Assembly: GCA_913043285.1 (NCBI GenBank)
Contig: CAJWML010000025.1
Span: 1 to 43,762, forward strand
From: CAKZNE01 sp002695025
Lineage (GTDB): Bacteria; Bacteroidota; Bacteroidia; Flavobacteriales; Schleiferiaceae
Length of the DNA: 43,762 nt
Direction of reading: 5' to 3'
Shown here: positions 29,320 through 37,344 of the stretch, piece after piece
Numbering within the stretch: position 1 is the first letter of the stretch
Layout of the letters: each line of letters starts with the position of its first letter
Translations under genes and position numbers: made by a program
Notes under the pieces: model-generated
The model's database searches: none
Seen by the model: the letters and a program-made list of their open reading frames with translations, nothing else
What the model was told of the DNA's origin: nothing

Positions 29320-29889
29320 ATGTCTCTTTCCTTGAGGAAACGCTTTGAAGAATTTGCGCCCCTGTCTGAAAACGACTGGGAGGCTATAGCGCCTTTTCTT
29401 GAAGAGAAGGAGTATGCCAAAAGCGATTTCCTGGTAAAAGAGGGGCAGGTAGTGCGGGGCATATTTTTTATTATCGAAGGGGCCGTGCGCACGTACAGCC
29501 TGAAGGAGGGGCGCGAAATACACTCATCCTTCAACCTGGAGCATGAATTTGTGCGCGAATTGCAAAGCCTCTCTTCCGGCCTGCCATCCAGGAACTATAT
29601 ACAGGCTATCGAAAATTCCAGGGCCACCTTTATTTCTCGTAATAAACTGATCTCCCTTTACAATACGCACCCCGTCTTCCAGACCATTGGGCGTAACATA
29701 CTGGAAGAAATGGCCATTACCGAACAACAATATGCTTCCCTGCTTTCACAACACAGCCCTGAAGAAAGGTACCATTTTATCATGCAACAGCGGCCTGAGT
29801 TGTTACAACGGGTCCCGCTGCAATACCTGGCCTCCTACCTGGGTATGGCCCGCGAAACACTGAGTCGTATCCGGGGCCGGATCAGCTAA
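29320..29889 (+). CDS. Crp/Fnr family transcriptional regulator
   Basis: A 189-residue regulator of the Crp/Fnr superfamily. The cyclic-nucleotide-binding-like domain covers about 1-115 (EEKEYAKSDFLVKEGQVVRGIFFIIEGAVRTYS). There is no clear phosphate-binding cassette for cAMP, as in many Bacteroidota members, so the signal is unknown. The C-terminal helix-turn-helix (about 160-189) has LQYLASYLGMARETLSRIRG. The nearby 5' region shows no typical promoter. It might control its neighbours or act elsewhere. Confidence 0.9.
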   Translation: MSLSLRKRFEEFAPLSENDWEAIAPFLEEKEYAKSDFLVKEGQVVRGIFFIIEGAVRTYSLKEGREIHSSFNLEHEFVRELQSLSSGLPSRNYIQAIENSRATFISRNKLISLYNTHPVFQTIGRNILEEMAITEQQYASLLSQHSPEERYHFIMQQRPELLQRVPLQYLASYLGMARETLSRIRGRIS

Positions 29890-29966
29890 AATGCTTTTGT
29901 GACTTTCGTCAATTTTTCACCATCCCGCTTCCACTTCCTTTGTTCTTCACTAAAAACAAAAAAAAC

Positions 29967-30404
29967 GTGAGAACTTTCTTTTTAATCACCCTCTTTGCCA
30001 CCGGCATGCTAATCAACGCTACGGCACAAAATCACAACTCAGAAATGGAAGCACAGATCAAAAAAGTAATACTGGATGCGGAGAAAGCCGCAGCCGAACG
30101 CAATACCGAAGCCCTGGAACAACTTCTTCACCAGGATTACCGGGTGATAGCCAACCGGTTTAAAGGCTCCACAGGCACCACTATTATGAGCAGGGAAATG
30201 TACCTGGACCTTATGGAAGCCGGAAAAATAGGCGGCACTCCATACGCTACTGATTTTAAGAATATCCTGGTCCACGATCATACCGCCACAGTAGAATTGC
30301 TCTGGAAAGCCAATGGTAAGGCGGCCATGCATAAATTCTTAGCACTGGTTCAGGATGAGAATAACCAATGGAAGATCATAAGTGACGTCCCCGTAGTGCT
30401 TTAG
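29967..30404 (+). CDS. NTF2-like (DUF4440/SnoaL-type) secreted protein
   Basis: A 145-residue protein read from GTG at 29967, which gives a clean signal peptide (MRTFFLITLFATGMLINATAQ). A TTG at 29940 in the same frame would place ten polar residues before it and is less likely. The mature part (about 25-145) has the cone-shaped NTF2 fold pattern: a long first helix (AEKAAAERNTEALEQLLHQDY), later strands (ILVHDHTATVELLW) and a final WKIISDVPVVL. Such proteins may be small-molecule isomerases, hydrolases or binding proteins. No catalytic residue is clear. Confidence 0.82.
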   Translation: MRTFFLITLFATGMLINATAQNHNSEMEAQIKKVILDAEKAAAERNTEALEQLLHQDYRVIANRFKGSTGTTIMSREMYLDLMEAGKIGGTPYATDFKNILVHDHTATVELLWKANGKAAMHKFLALVQDENNQWKIISDVPVVL

Positions 30405-30543
30405 AAAATCTCCAGCGCAAACTGCAACTTTCACCCAATCTGCCTTTATGGTACTTTCTTAAAAAATCAGGCTAGCGTATAACCAGTACCTTGCCCCATA
30501 CGCAAAGAGTAAGTATGGAAGTACGTGATCCTGATCTTTAACC

Positions 30544-30551
30544 TAACTTTG
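30544..30551 (+). promoter_or_regulatory. -7 element directly upstream of the COG2509 flavoprotein
   Basis: TAACTTTG matches TAnnTTTG exactly, eight bases before the ATG at 30560. The mRNA would have almost no leader. The 155-base gap before it (30405-30559) holds no gene. Confidence 0.55.
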
Positions 30552-30559
30552 CGGCCAGT

Positions 30560-32119
30560 ATGGTAAAGGAAATTGAACTGGTTTGCTCACCGCAGGAAGC
30601 CGCCAGTGAAGACCGTTATATTCCCCTTTTTGCCGCACAGGCAGGTATTCCGGCATCTGACATTGCCGGCATTCACATTACAGCCCGGTCCATTGATGCG
30701 CGTTCCCGTAACATCAAGATCAACCTCAAAGGCCGGATTTTTATTGGCGAAACACCTCAAAAGCAAACGGTTCCTGAACCTCCTTATCAGAACGTACAAA
30801 CCAAGGAGCCCGTATTGATCATTGGTTGCGGACCGGCCGGCATGTTTGCCGCCTTACGTTGCATTGAACTGGGGCTTAAGCCCATTATTATTGAACGCGG
30901 CAAGGATGTACAGGACCGCAGGCGCGACCTGAAAGCCATTAACCGTGACCACACCGTAAACCCGGAATCCAATTACTGCTTTGGCGAAGGCGGTGCCGGC
31001 ACCTATTCCGATGGTAAGCTGTATACCCGCAGCAAAAAACGCGGCAGCGTTGACCGCATACTAAACATTTTGGTTCATCATGGAGCAGTAGAAGATATCC
31101 TCATAGATGCCCACCCACACATTGGTACTAACAAACTGCCCAAGGTGGTTCAGCGCATGCGTGAAAGCATCTTGGAACATGGAGGTGAAATACGGTTCAA
31201 CACCCGTATGGATGATCTCATCCTTAAAGGCAATAAGCTCTCCGGCATCCGGACCCATACAGGCGATGTTATTGAAGGCAAAGCACTTATCCTGGCTACC
31301 GGCCACAGTGCCCGCGATGTTTTTGAATTACTGCACCGGAAGAACATTCTCATTGAAGCCAAACCCTTTGCCATGGGCGTGCGCGTGGAACATCCCCAGG
31401 ACCTTATAGACCGTATACAATACCATGGTACGCCTCGCGGAGACGTGCTTCCGGCCGCTTCCTACAAACTGGTGGAACAGGTACAGGGGCGCGGTGTATA
31501 TTCCTTTTGCATGTGTCCGGGTGGTTTCATTGTTCCGGCTGCCACAGCCAATGATGAATTGGTAGTGAATGGTATGTCGCCCAGCAAACGCGACAACCTC
31601 TTTGCCAATTCAGGAATAGTAGTGGCTATTGAACCTCAGGACCTGAAACCTTATTCTAAGTACGGGGCACTGGCAGGGCTTCAGTACCAGCGCGAAGTGG
31701 AAAAAGCAGTTTGGCAGGCTGGTGGTAAAGACCAAACGGCACCGGCACAAAGGCTTACCGATTTTGTGAAAGGCAAGGCCTCATCTTCTCTTAACGATTG
31801 TAGCTATATACCCGGCCTCAAGAGCGCCCCGATGCACCAGGTACTGCCAAACCCCATAGCAGTGCGTTTGCGGGAGGCTTTCCCTCGGTTCGGACAAAAA
31901 ATGAAAGGATACTATACGGAAGAGGCCAATATAGTGGGTACGGAAAGCCGTACTTCTTCACCCGTACGGATTCCCCGAAAAAAGGATACTTTACAACACC
32001 CCCAGGTGGACAATCTGTTTCCGTGTGGTGAAGGAGCGGGCTATGCCGGTGGTATTGTTTCAGCCGGTATGGACGGAGAGCGCTGCGCGGAAGCCGTTAT
32101 GGACTGGCTTAAGGCCTGA
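30560..32119 (+). CDS. FAD-dependent dehydrogenase of the COG2509 family
   Basis: A 519-residue flavoprotein. A small N-terminal domain (about 1-82) is followed by the dinucleotide-binding motif GCGPAG (89-94) and a conserved FGEGGAGTYSDGKLYTRSKKRG stretch typical of COG2509. Later blocks are LILATGHSARDVF, FAMGVRVEHPQ and the C-terminal CGEGAGYAGGIVSAGMDG, which closes the FAD site. The reaction is not known for this family, which is widespread in bacteria. The length fits. It appears monocistronic, 79 bases before corA. Confidence 0.9.
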   Translation: MVKEIELVCSPQEAASEDRYIPLFAAQAGIPASDIAGIHITARSIDARSRNIKINLKGRIFIGETPQKQTVPEPPYQNVQTKEPVLIIGCGPAGMFAALRCIELGLKPIIIERGKDVQDRRRDLKAINRDHTVNPESNYCFGEGGAGTYSDGKLYTRSKKRGSVDRILNILVHHGAVEDILIDAHPHIGTNKLPKVVQRMRESILEHGGEIRFNTRMDDLILKGNKLSGIRTHTGDVIEGKALILATGHSARDVFELLHRKNILIEAKPFAMGVRVEHPQDLIDRIQYHGTPRGDVLPAASYKLVEQVQGRGVYSFCMCPGGFIVPAATANDELVVNGMSPSKRDNLFANSGIVVAIEPQDLKPYSKYGALAGLQYQREVEKAVWQAGGKDQTAPAQRLTDFVKGKASSSLNDCSYIPGLKSAPMHQVLPNPIAVRLREAFPRFGQKMKGYYTEEANIVGTESRTSSPVRIPRKKDTLQHPQVDNLFPCGEGAGYAGGIVSAGMDGERCAEAVMDWLKA

Positions 32120-32198
32120 GCCTGCTAGCTTGTTTTTATTCATCATTATCCATTAAGTTTGGTTATCACTCTGTTTATTAACGCATATTTGAAATTCC

Positions 32199-33263
32199 AT
32201 GGCCCGGTTTTTTAAGAAAAGAACGGAAAACAAGGGACTTCCCCCGGGAAGCCTGGTTTTTATAGGTACCAAAAAAGTAGAGAACCCCACCATTGAATAC
32301 GTGGCCTATAACGAGGAATTCCTCTCCGAATCTGAATTTGTAAAAAGCGAGAACCTACCTCGTAACGATCCTGAAAAAAATCAATGGTACAATATCACTG
32401 GCCTGCATAATGTGGAATTTATGCATGACATTGAAAATCGCCTGAAGATCCATTCCCTGGCCATGGAGGATATGATGAACACCGGGCAAAGAGCCAAGTT
32501 TGAAGAATTTGAGGATTTTGCTTTTACCACATTGAAGATGCTCCGCTTTGATGAAAAAAAAATGCGGGTACTTTCGGAACAGGTGAGTTTTGTTTTGAAA
32601 GAGAGTTCGCTGATCACCTTCCAGGAGGAACCCGGTGACACCTTTGACCCGATCCGGGAACGTCTCAGGAACAGCCGTGGAAATATCCGTAAACAGGGGC
32701 CGGACTACCTCTTGTACGCCTTGCTGGATTCCATAGTGGATAATTACATTTATCTTATAGAAAGCCTGGGTGAAAAAATTGACGACCTGGAGTTACAGGT
32801 ACTGGAAGACCCGGATGAGGAGGTGCTGATGAAGATCAATACCTACAAGCGTGAACTTCACTTTGTACTTAAGGTGGTAAAACCAGCCAAAGAACTGATC
32901 TCAAACTTGCTTCGCTCTGAAACCCCCTATATCCGTAAGCAAAAGGTGATGCCATTTTTTAAAGACCTGGCAGACCTTATTACCCATGCTATTGAATCAG
33001 TAGAGGCCTATCGCACCGTTTTATCTGATTATATTTCCATTTACCACTCCAATGTGAGCTATAAGATGAATGATATCATGAAGGTGCTCACCATTTTTTC
33101 TGCCATCTTTATTCCGCTTTCATTTTTTGCCGGAGTATATGGAACCAATTTTGACCATTTACCCGAGTTACACTACAAATACGCCTACCCTGTTTTTTGG
33201 GGAATTATTGTGGTAATTGCCGGTACCATGCTGCTTTATTTCAAGCGCAAGGGCTGGTTCTGA
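32199..33263 (+). CDS. corA: CorA-family magnesium/cobalt transporter with GTN in place of GMN
   Basis: A 354-residue CorA-type divalent cation channel. A cytoplasmic alpha/beta domain and long stalk helix (about 1-285) are followed by two membrane helices at the C-terminus. The tail ends KRKGWF, as in many family members. The pore entrance motif, normally YGMNF, reads YGTNF (G315-T316-N317) and is followed by the usual acidic LPEL loop. The length and the long helical domain are typical. Substrate is probably magnesium, perhaps cobalt or nickel; the altered motif makes this less certain. The EamA ORF overlaps its end only if an upstream start is used. Confidence 0.9.
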   Translation: MARFFKKRTENKGLPPGSLVFIGTKKVENPTIEYVAYNEEFLSESEFVKSENLPRNDPEKNQWYNITGLHNVEFMHDIENRLKIHSLAMEDMMNTGQRAKFEEFEDFAFTTLKMLRFDEKKMRVLSEQVSFVLKESSLITFQEEPGDTFDPIRERLRNSRGNIRKQGPDYLLYALLDSIVDNYIYLIESLGEKIDDLELQVLEDPDEEVLMKINTYKRELHFVLKVVKPAKELISNLLRSETPYIRKQKVMPFFKDLADLITHAIESVEAYRTVLSDYISIYHSNVSYKMNDIMKVLTIFSAIFIPLSFFAGVYGTNFDHLPELHYKYAYPVFWGIIVVIAGTMLLYFKRKGWF

Positions 33264-33306
33264 TCCTCTTTTTGCACCTTTGCCCGCTCATAGTAAAATC
33301 AGCGGG

Positions 33307-34179
33307 TTGAAGATCGATAAGGCCATTGGCTACATGCTTATTTCGGTATTGGGTTTTGCCTTTATGAACCTTACGGTGAAATTCCTGCACCGCCTTCCGG
33401 CTACGGAACTGGTTCTTTTCCGCTCTCTGGTCTCGCTGGTACTCTGTCTTTACTTTTTGCGGAAAAAACGAATAAAGCCTTGGGGAAACTCCAGGAAATA
33501 CCTGGTGCTGCGAGGCATATTTGGGGTTACCGCTTTATCACTTTTCTTTTATACCCTGCAAAAGCTGCCGCTTGGTTCAGCTATCACCATACAATACCTA
33601 TCCCCTATCTTCACTGCTTTCTTCGGCATCTTCATACTTAAAGAAAAGGTGCGATGGCTGCAATGGCTGTTTTTCCTGTTTTCCTTTTGCGGTATTGCGC
33701 TCATCAAGGGCTTTGACCCTTCCATTACCCCTACCCTACTGGTAATGGGTCTGCTGTCAGCTATTTTTGCTGGTCTGGCCTATAACTGTGTGCGTAAGGT
33801 AAAGGACACGGATCACCCGCTGGTGGTGGTATTCTATTTTCCCCTGATCGCCACTCCCATAATGGCCATAGTATCTTTATTCAGTTGGGTAACACCTGAA
33901 GGGCATGAGTGGTTGCTGCTTTTGTTGATGGGTGTACTCACCCAGATAGCCCAATTGTATATGACCAAAGCCCTGCAAGCCGCAGAGATCAATGAGATCG
34001 TCAATCTCAAATACCTGGGCATCATCCTGGCACTTAGCTTTGACTTCCTTATTTTCTCCGTTGACTACCAGCCTATGGCACTTCTGGGAATATTGCTGGT
34101 ACTGAGCGGTGTATTGATGAACACCTTGTACAAGGTATGGTTGAAAAGGAAACGCGCCCGACTTCAGGAAGAAAGATGA
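33307..34179 (+). CDS. EamA/DMT-family transporter
   Basis: A 290-residue inner-membrane protein with ten predicted helices in two EamA repeats (about 1-135 and 145-285), the layout of drug/metabolite exporters. Recognisable pieces are GYMLISVLGFAFMNLTVKF, LVLFRSLVSLVL, SAITIQYLSPIFTAFFGIFIL and LKYLGIILALSFDF. The start is uncertain: TTG at 33307 gives the usual short polar lead before helix one, ATG at 33334 would cut into it, and the ORF extends to 33217 inside corA. The substrate is not predictable. Its last 16 bases overlap the 3' end of the convergent RNA methyltransferase gene. Confidence 0.88.
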   Translation: MKIDKAIGYMLISVLGFAFMNLTVKFLHRLPATELVLFRSLVSLVLCLYFLRKKRIKPWGNSRKYLVLRGIFGVTALSLFFYTLQKLPLGSAITIQYLSPIFTAFFGIFILKEKVRWLQWLFFLFSFCGIALIKGFDPSITPTLLVMGLLSAIFAGLAYNCVRKVKDTDHPLVVVFYFPLIATPIMAIVSLFSWVTPEGHEWLLLLLMGVLTQIAQLYMTKALQAAEINEIVNLKYLGIILALSFDFLIFSVDYQPMALLGILLVLSGVLMNTLYKVWLKRKRARLQEER

Positions 34180-34883
34180 CTCAGTATAATGCCGGTTGCC
34201 TGCGCCACATTGAGGCTCTCCACCGGTGAATTCCCCTTTTTAGGAATAGTAAGTGTATGCCCGCTGGCTTTCCAGAAGTCCGAAGGACCATGTGATTCAC
34301 TCCCCATAATCAGCGCCCAGTTCTCCGCTTTCTTCTCCCGGGCAAAAAGATCCTGCCCGTTCATATCCGCCACCCATACCTTACGCTCCTGGATATACTT
34401 TGCAATATTTTCCTCGCTGTCATAAACCACTTTTACGCGGGTTATGCTGCCCATAGTGCTTTGTATGCACTTGGAATTGAAAATATCGGCACTGCCTTTG
34501 GTAAGAAAGAGCGTATGGACACCAAACCAATCACAGGTACGAATGATGGTTCCCAGGTTCCCGGGATCCTGGATACGATCTCCCACCACTACCCCTTCAG
34601 AAGATTCTTCCTTAAGCTCCGGAAAGCGGAATATCCCCAGCAGGGTATTGGCCGTTTCCAACTGGCTGATGGATTGAAGCTCCTTTTCCTCTATCAGCTC
34701 AAAGGGGTAGCCATAGGGCTTCAGCATCTCCGGGTCCGTGCTGAAAAGGTATTCAGGTTGAAGCCCGTCCCGCAAAAGTTCGGATACTACTTTCTGCCCC
34801 TCAGCCACAAACATTTTATATTGCCAACGGTATTTCCTACTGCGCAGCTTACGAAGCAGTTTTTCTGCACTTTTACTCAACAT
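34164..34883 (-). CDS. SpoU/TrmH-family RNA 2'-O-methyltransferase
   Basis: A 239-residue SPOUT-class methyltransferase. The N-terminal substrate-binding part (about 1-90) begins MLSKSAEKLLRKLRSRKYRWQ and includes FVAEGQKVVSELL, as in the TrmH/RlmB group. The catalytic knot domain has motif 1 IQDPGNLGTIIRTCDWFG, motif 2 ALIMGSESHG and motif 3 PVESLNVAQATGIILSHL. It probably 2'-O-methylates a tRNA or rRNA ribose; the exact target is not certain. The ORF extends upstream to 35051, but the start at 34883 is clear from homology and the rest would overlap tamL. It is divergent from tamL. Confidence 0.92.
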   Translation of the reverse strand: MLSKSAEKLLRKLRSRKYRWQYKMFVAEGQKVVSELLRDGLQPEYLFSTDPEMLKPYGYPFELIEEKELQSISQLETANTLLGIFRFPELKEESSEGVVVGDRIQDPGNLGTIIRTCDWFGVHTLFLTKGSADIFNSKCIQSTMGSITRVKVVYDSEENIAKYIQERKVWVADMNGQDLFAREKKAENWALIMGSESHGPSDFWKASGHTLTIPKKGNSPVESLNVAQATGIILSHLSS

Positions 34884-34888
34884 AATTT

Positions 34889-34896
34889 TACATTTG
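34889..34896 (+). promoter_or_regulatory. -7 element of the tamL-like gene
   Basis: TACATTTG matches TAnnTTTG, 19 bases before the TTG start at 34916. It lies in the 32-base gap to the divergent methyltransferase gene. Confidence 0.5.
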
Positions 34897-34915
34897 CACC
34901 AATCCGCTAACAAAC

Positions 34916-37273
34916 TTGCCAAAAAAGCACCACATACTAAGCCTGCTGGTCCTGATTTTAGGTCTTGGATCCTGCAATTATACCAAACACGTGCCCGAAG
35001 GGCGCTACATCCTATGGGATAATACCATTTATGAAAACGGCAAGAAAGCACCTTCCGAGCCTTATTCCATCCTAAAGCAACGCCCCACGGGGCATGTTCT
35101 GGGCCTTAATATGGATCTGGCCATTTATAACTGGGGAAATGGTACGGACAGCAGTTTTTGGAGCCGTGTAGGGGAAGCACCCGTTATACTTGACAGCTCC
35201 CGCGCCAAAGCCAGCTCCCGGCAATTGCAGGCCTACTATTTTAACCGAGGCTTTTTCAATGCCACCAGCGAGTTTAAGATTGACACGAATGACCACGGTA
35301 AACGCTGGGCTTATGTGGACTACTTTATATATACCGGCCAGCAATTCTACATCAAAAAATTCACCCCTGAATTTCCCAACGAGAATATGGCTGATCTGGC
35401 CGATTTTTTTGCGGAAGAAACTTATATACACGAGGGTATGGCCTATGATGACGGGGAACTCAATAAGGAGCGGGAACGGCTTGCCCAGATGTTCCGGGAC
35501 CATGGCTACTATAAATTCTCAAGAAACTTCATAACCTTTACAGCTGATACTTTTCAAACCGGTGATTCCGTAAATGTACGGCTCATCGTTTCCAAAAGGC
35601 CGGTTGACCAAGGCGATTCAGTGGTTTATGTGGATTACGAGCAATACCACATTGACAATATCTACATACGCCCGGATTACTCTTATACCAAAGAAGAAAA
35701 CCCTGCAGACACCATTGAATTCAGGACTTATAAAATCACTTATGACACCTTGCGTTACAAACCGCGCTACCTTACCGATGCTGTCCATTTCAAATCCGGA
35801 CGTTTATACGAGCAATCCAGGATAAAGGAAAGCTATTCCCACTTTGTGAACTACCAGGGCTTTGAGGTTACAGAGATCAATTTTGAAGAAGCAGGGCGTG
35901 ATACCAGCGGGCCTCTGCTGAATGCCGAAGTAAACTTGGCCCCCAAGGAAAAAAGGACTTTTACCTTTGAGACCGAAGGCACCAGTACCAGCGGTAACCT
36001 GGGCGCCAACCTGGCCGTAGGCTGGATCAACAGGAATTTCTTCAGGGCGGGTGAAGAGTTACAGATCCGCCTGAACACCGGTATTGACTACCAGGCTTCT
36101 CTTAACTCCAGTGGACGCTCCCGAACCTTTGAGCTGGGTGGTGAGATCGGTATCAAATTCCCACGCTTTGTACTCCCCTTCAACACTGTAGGGCTGCTTC
36201 CCAAACGAATGCGCCCCACCTCCCGTATGTCGATATACGCCAACCGGGTAAGCCGTGTTGAGTTTGACCGGGAAACCTTTGGTTTTAAACTATCCTATAA
36301 CTGGAAGGAAACAGAGTTGAAAAGCCACCAGCTAGACTTGCTGGACCTCAGCTACTCTCAAATTGCCATTTCCAGTAGCTTCAGGAACCGCCTTAATGAG
36401 ATCCAGCAAATTGCTTTTAACTCCGCCTTGATCTCCGCCACACGCTATACCTTCACCTATAATCAACAGGTAGATCCGGATCGTATAAACCACAGTTTTT
36501 TCCGTACCTCGGGCGAAATTGCAGGAACCAGTCTTTCAGGGCTGGAAAGCAGCTTGCGATTCGGTGATGAAGGACAATACGGGGTCCGCACCATTGGTGG
36601 TGTTCCTTATTACCAGTATTTCCGCATTGATGCGGACTACCGCTTTTTCTGGAACTTCAAACCCAAATACACTTGGGCCAACCGTGTATATGCCGCTACC
36701 ATACGCGCCTACGGCAACAGCATAGAAGAAAGACCAGATGGCAGCCGTGTACGCAACCCGCCTTTCTCGCGTTACCTCTACATTGGTGGTAGCAATGATC
36801 TGCGGGCGTGGCCCGCTTATCGTTTGGGTGCAGGTACGCAACCCAATACCGTTTACCTGCCGTTGGATCGTGATGCAAATGGAAATGTGATACAACCCCC
36901 CGATTACGATACCCGCGCTGTTCACGATACCAGTTTTGCCCTGGGTACCATCAAATTCCTTTATAGTTCCGAGCTTCGCTTCCCCCTGTTCTCCTTTGTA
37001 AAAGGAGCTGTGTTTATGGATGCCGGTAATATATGGCTCAACGGAGGGCTCGAGGATTCAGAAACTGATTTTAAATTCGGGGATGCACTCAATCAACTGG
37101 CCATTGGTGCCGGTATAGGTATCCGGCTTGACTTTGATTTTTTCCTGCTTCGCTTTGATGTGGCCGCCAAGGTAAGAGACCCGGGAATGTTGGGCAGAGG
37201 CAGCCCCTGGGTTATTGATAATCAGCCCCTCAATAACCTTACCTATAACGTTGCATTGGGTTATCCCTTCTGA
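34916..37273 (+). CDS. tamL: BamA/TamA-superfamily outer-membrane lipoprotein (TamL-like)
   Basis: A 785-residue protein. The first 19 residues are a lipoprotein signal with lipobox LGLGSC (C20), followed by CNYTKHVPEGRYIL, the start typical of Bacteroidota TamL. POTRA-like domains cover about 70-370 (for example LYEQSRIKESYSHFVNYQGF). The C-terminal half (about 375-785) is a 16-strand barrel of the BamA/TamA type, ending NLTYNVALGYPF with a terminal aromatic. TamL is the Bacteroidota lipoprotein form of TamA, which works with TamB in outer-membrane protein or lipid homeostasis. The start must be TTG at 34916: no ATG exists before the signal sequence. No tamB gene follows. Confidence 0.88.
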   Translation: MPKKHHILSLLVLILGLGSCNYTKHVPEGRYILWDNTIYENGKKAPSEPYSILKQRPTGHVLGLNMDLAIYNWGNGTDSSFWSRVGEAPVILDSSRAKASSRQLQAYYFNRGFFNATSEFKIDTNDHGKRWAYVDYFIYTGQQFYIKKFTPEFPNENMADLADFFAEETYIHEGMAYDDGELNKERERLAQMFRDHGYYKFSRNFITFTADTFQTGDSVNVRLIVSKRPVDQGDSVVYVDYEQYHIDNIYIRPDYSYTKEENPADTIEFRTYKITYDTLRYKPRYLTDAVHFKSGRLYEQSRIKESYSHFVNYQGFEVTEINFEEAGRDTSGPLLNAEVNLAPKEKRTFTFETEGTSTSGNLGANLAVGWINRNFFRAGEELQIRLNTGIDYQASLNSSGRSRTFELGGEIGIKFPRFVLPFNTVGLLPKRMRPTSRMSIYANRVSRVEFDRETFGFKLSYNWKETELKSHQLDLLDLSYSQIAISSSFRNRLNEIQQIAFNSALISATRYTFTYNQQVDPDRINHSFFRTSGEIAGTSLSGLESSLRFGDEGQYGVRTIGGVPYYQYFRIDADYRFFWNFKPKYTWANRVYAATIRAYGNSIEERPDGSRVRNPPFSRYLYIGGSNDLRAWPAYRLGAGTQPNTVYLPLDRDANGNVIQPPDYDTRAVHDTSFALGTIKFLYSSELRFPLFSFVKGAVFMDAGNIWLNGGLEDSETDFKFGDALNQLAIGAGIGIRLDFDFFLLRFDVAAKVRDPGMLGRGSPWVIDNQPLNNLTYNVALGYPF

Positions 37274-37299
37274 TTTCGTGCTGCACCTCCAAAAAATTT

Positions 37300-37307
37300 T
37301 AAATTTG
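37300..37307 (+). promoter_or_regulatory. -7 element upstream of the class I aldolase
   Basis: TAAATTTG matches TAnnTTTG exactly, 37 bases before the ATG at 37345. Confidence 0.5.
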
Positions 37308-37344
37308 CCAATTCTAACAGTAACAACATTCAAATCACTGCGTA

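Noticed and set aside
34884..35051. N-terminal extension of the RNA methyltransferase
   Set aside because: The 56 extra residues would run through the divergent promoter and into the tamL coding region; the start at 34883 matches the family.
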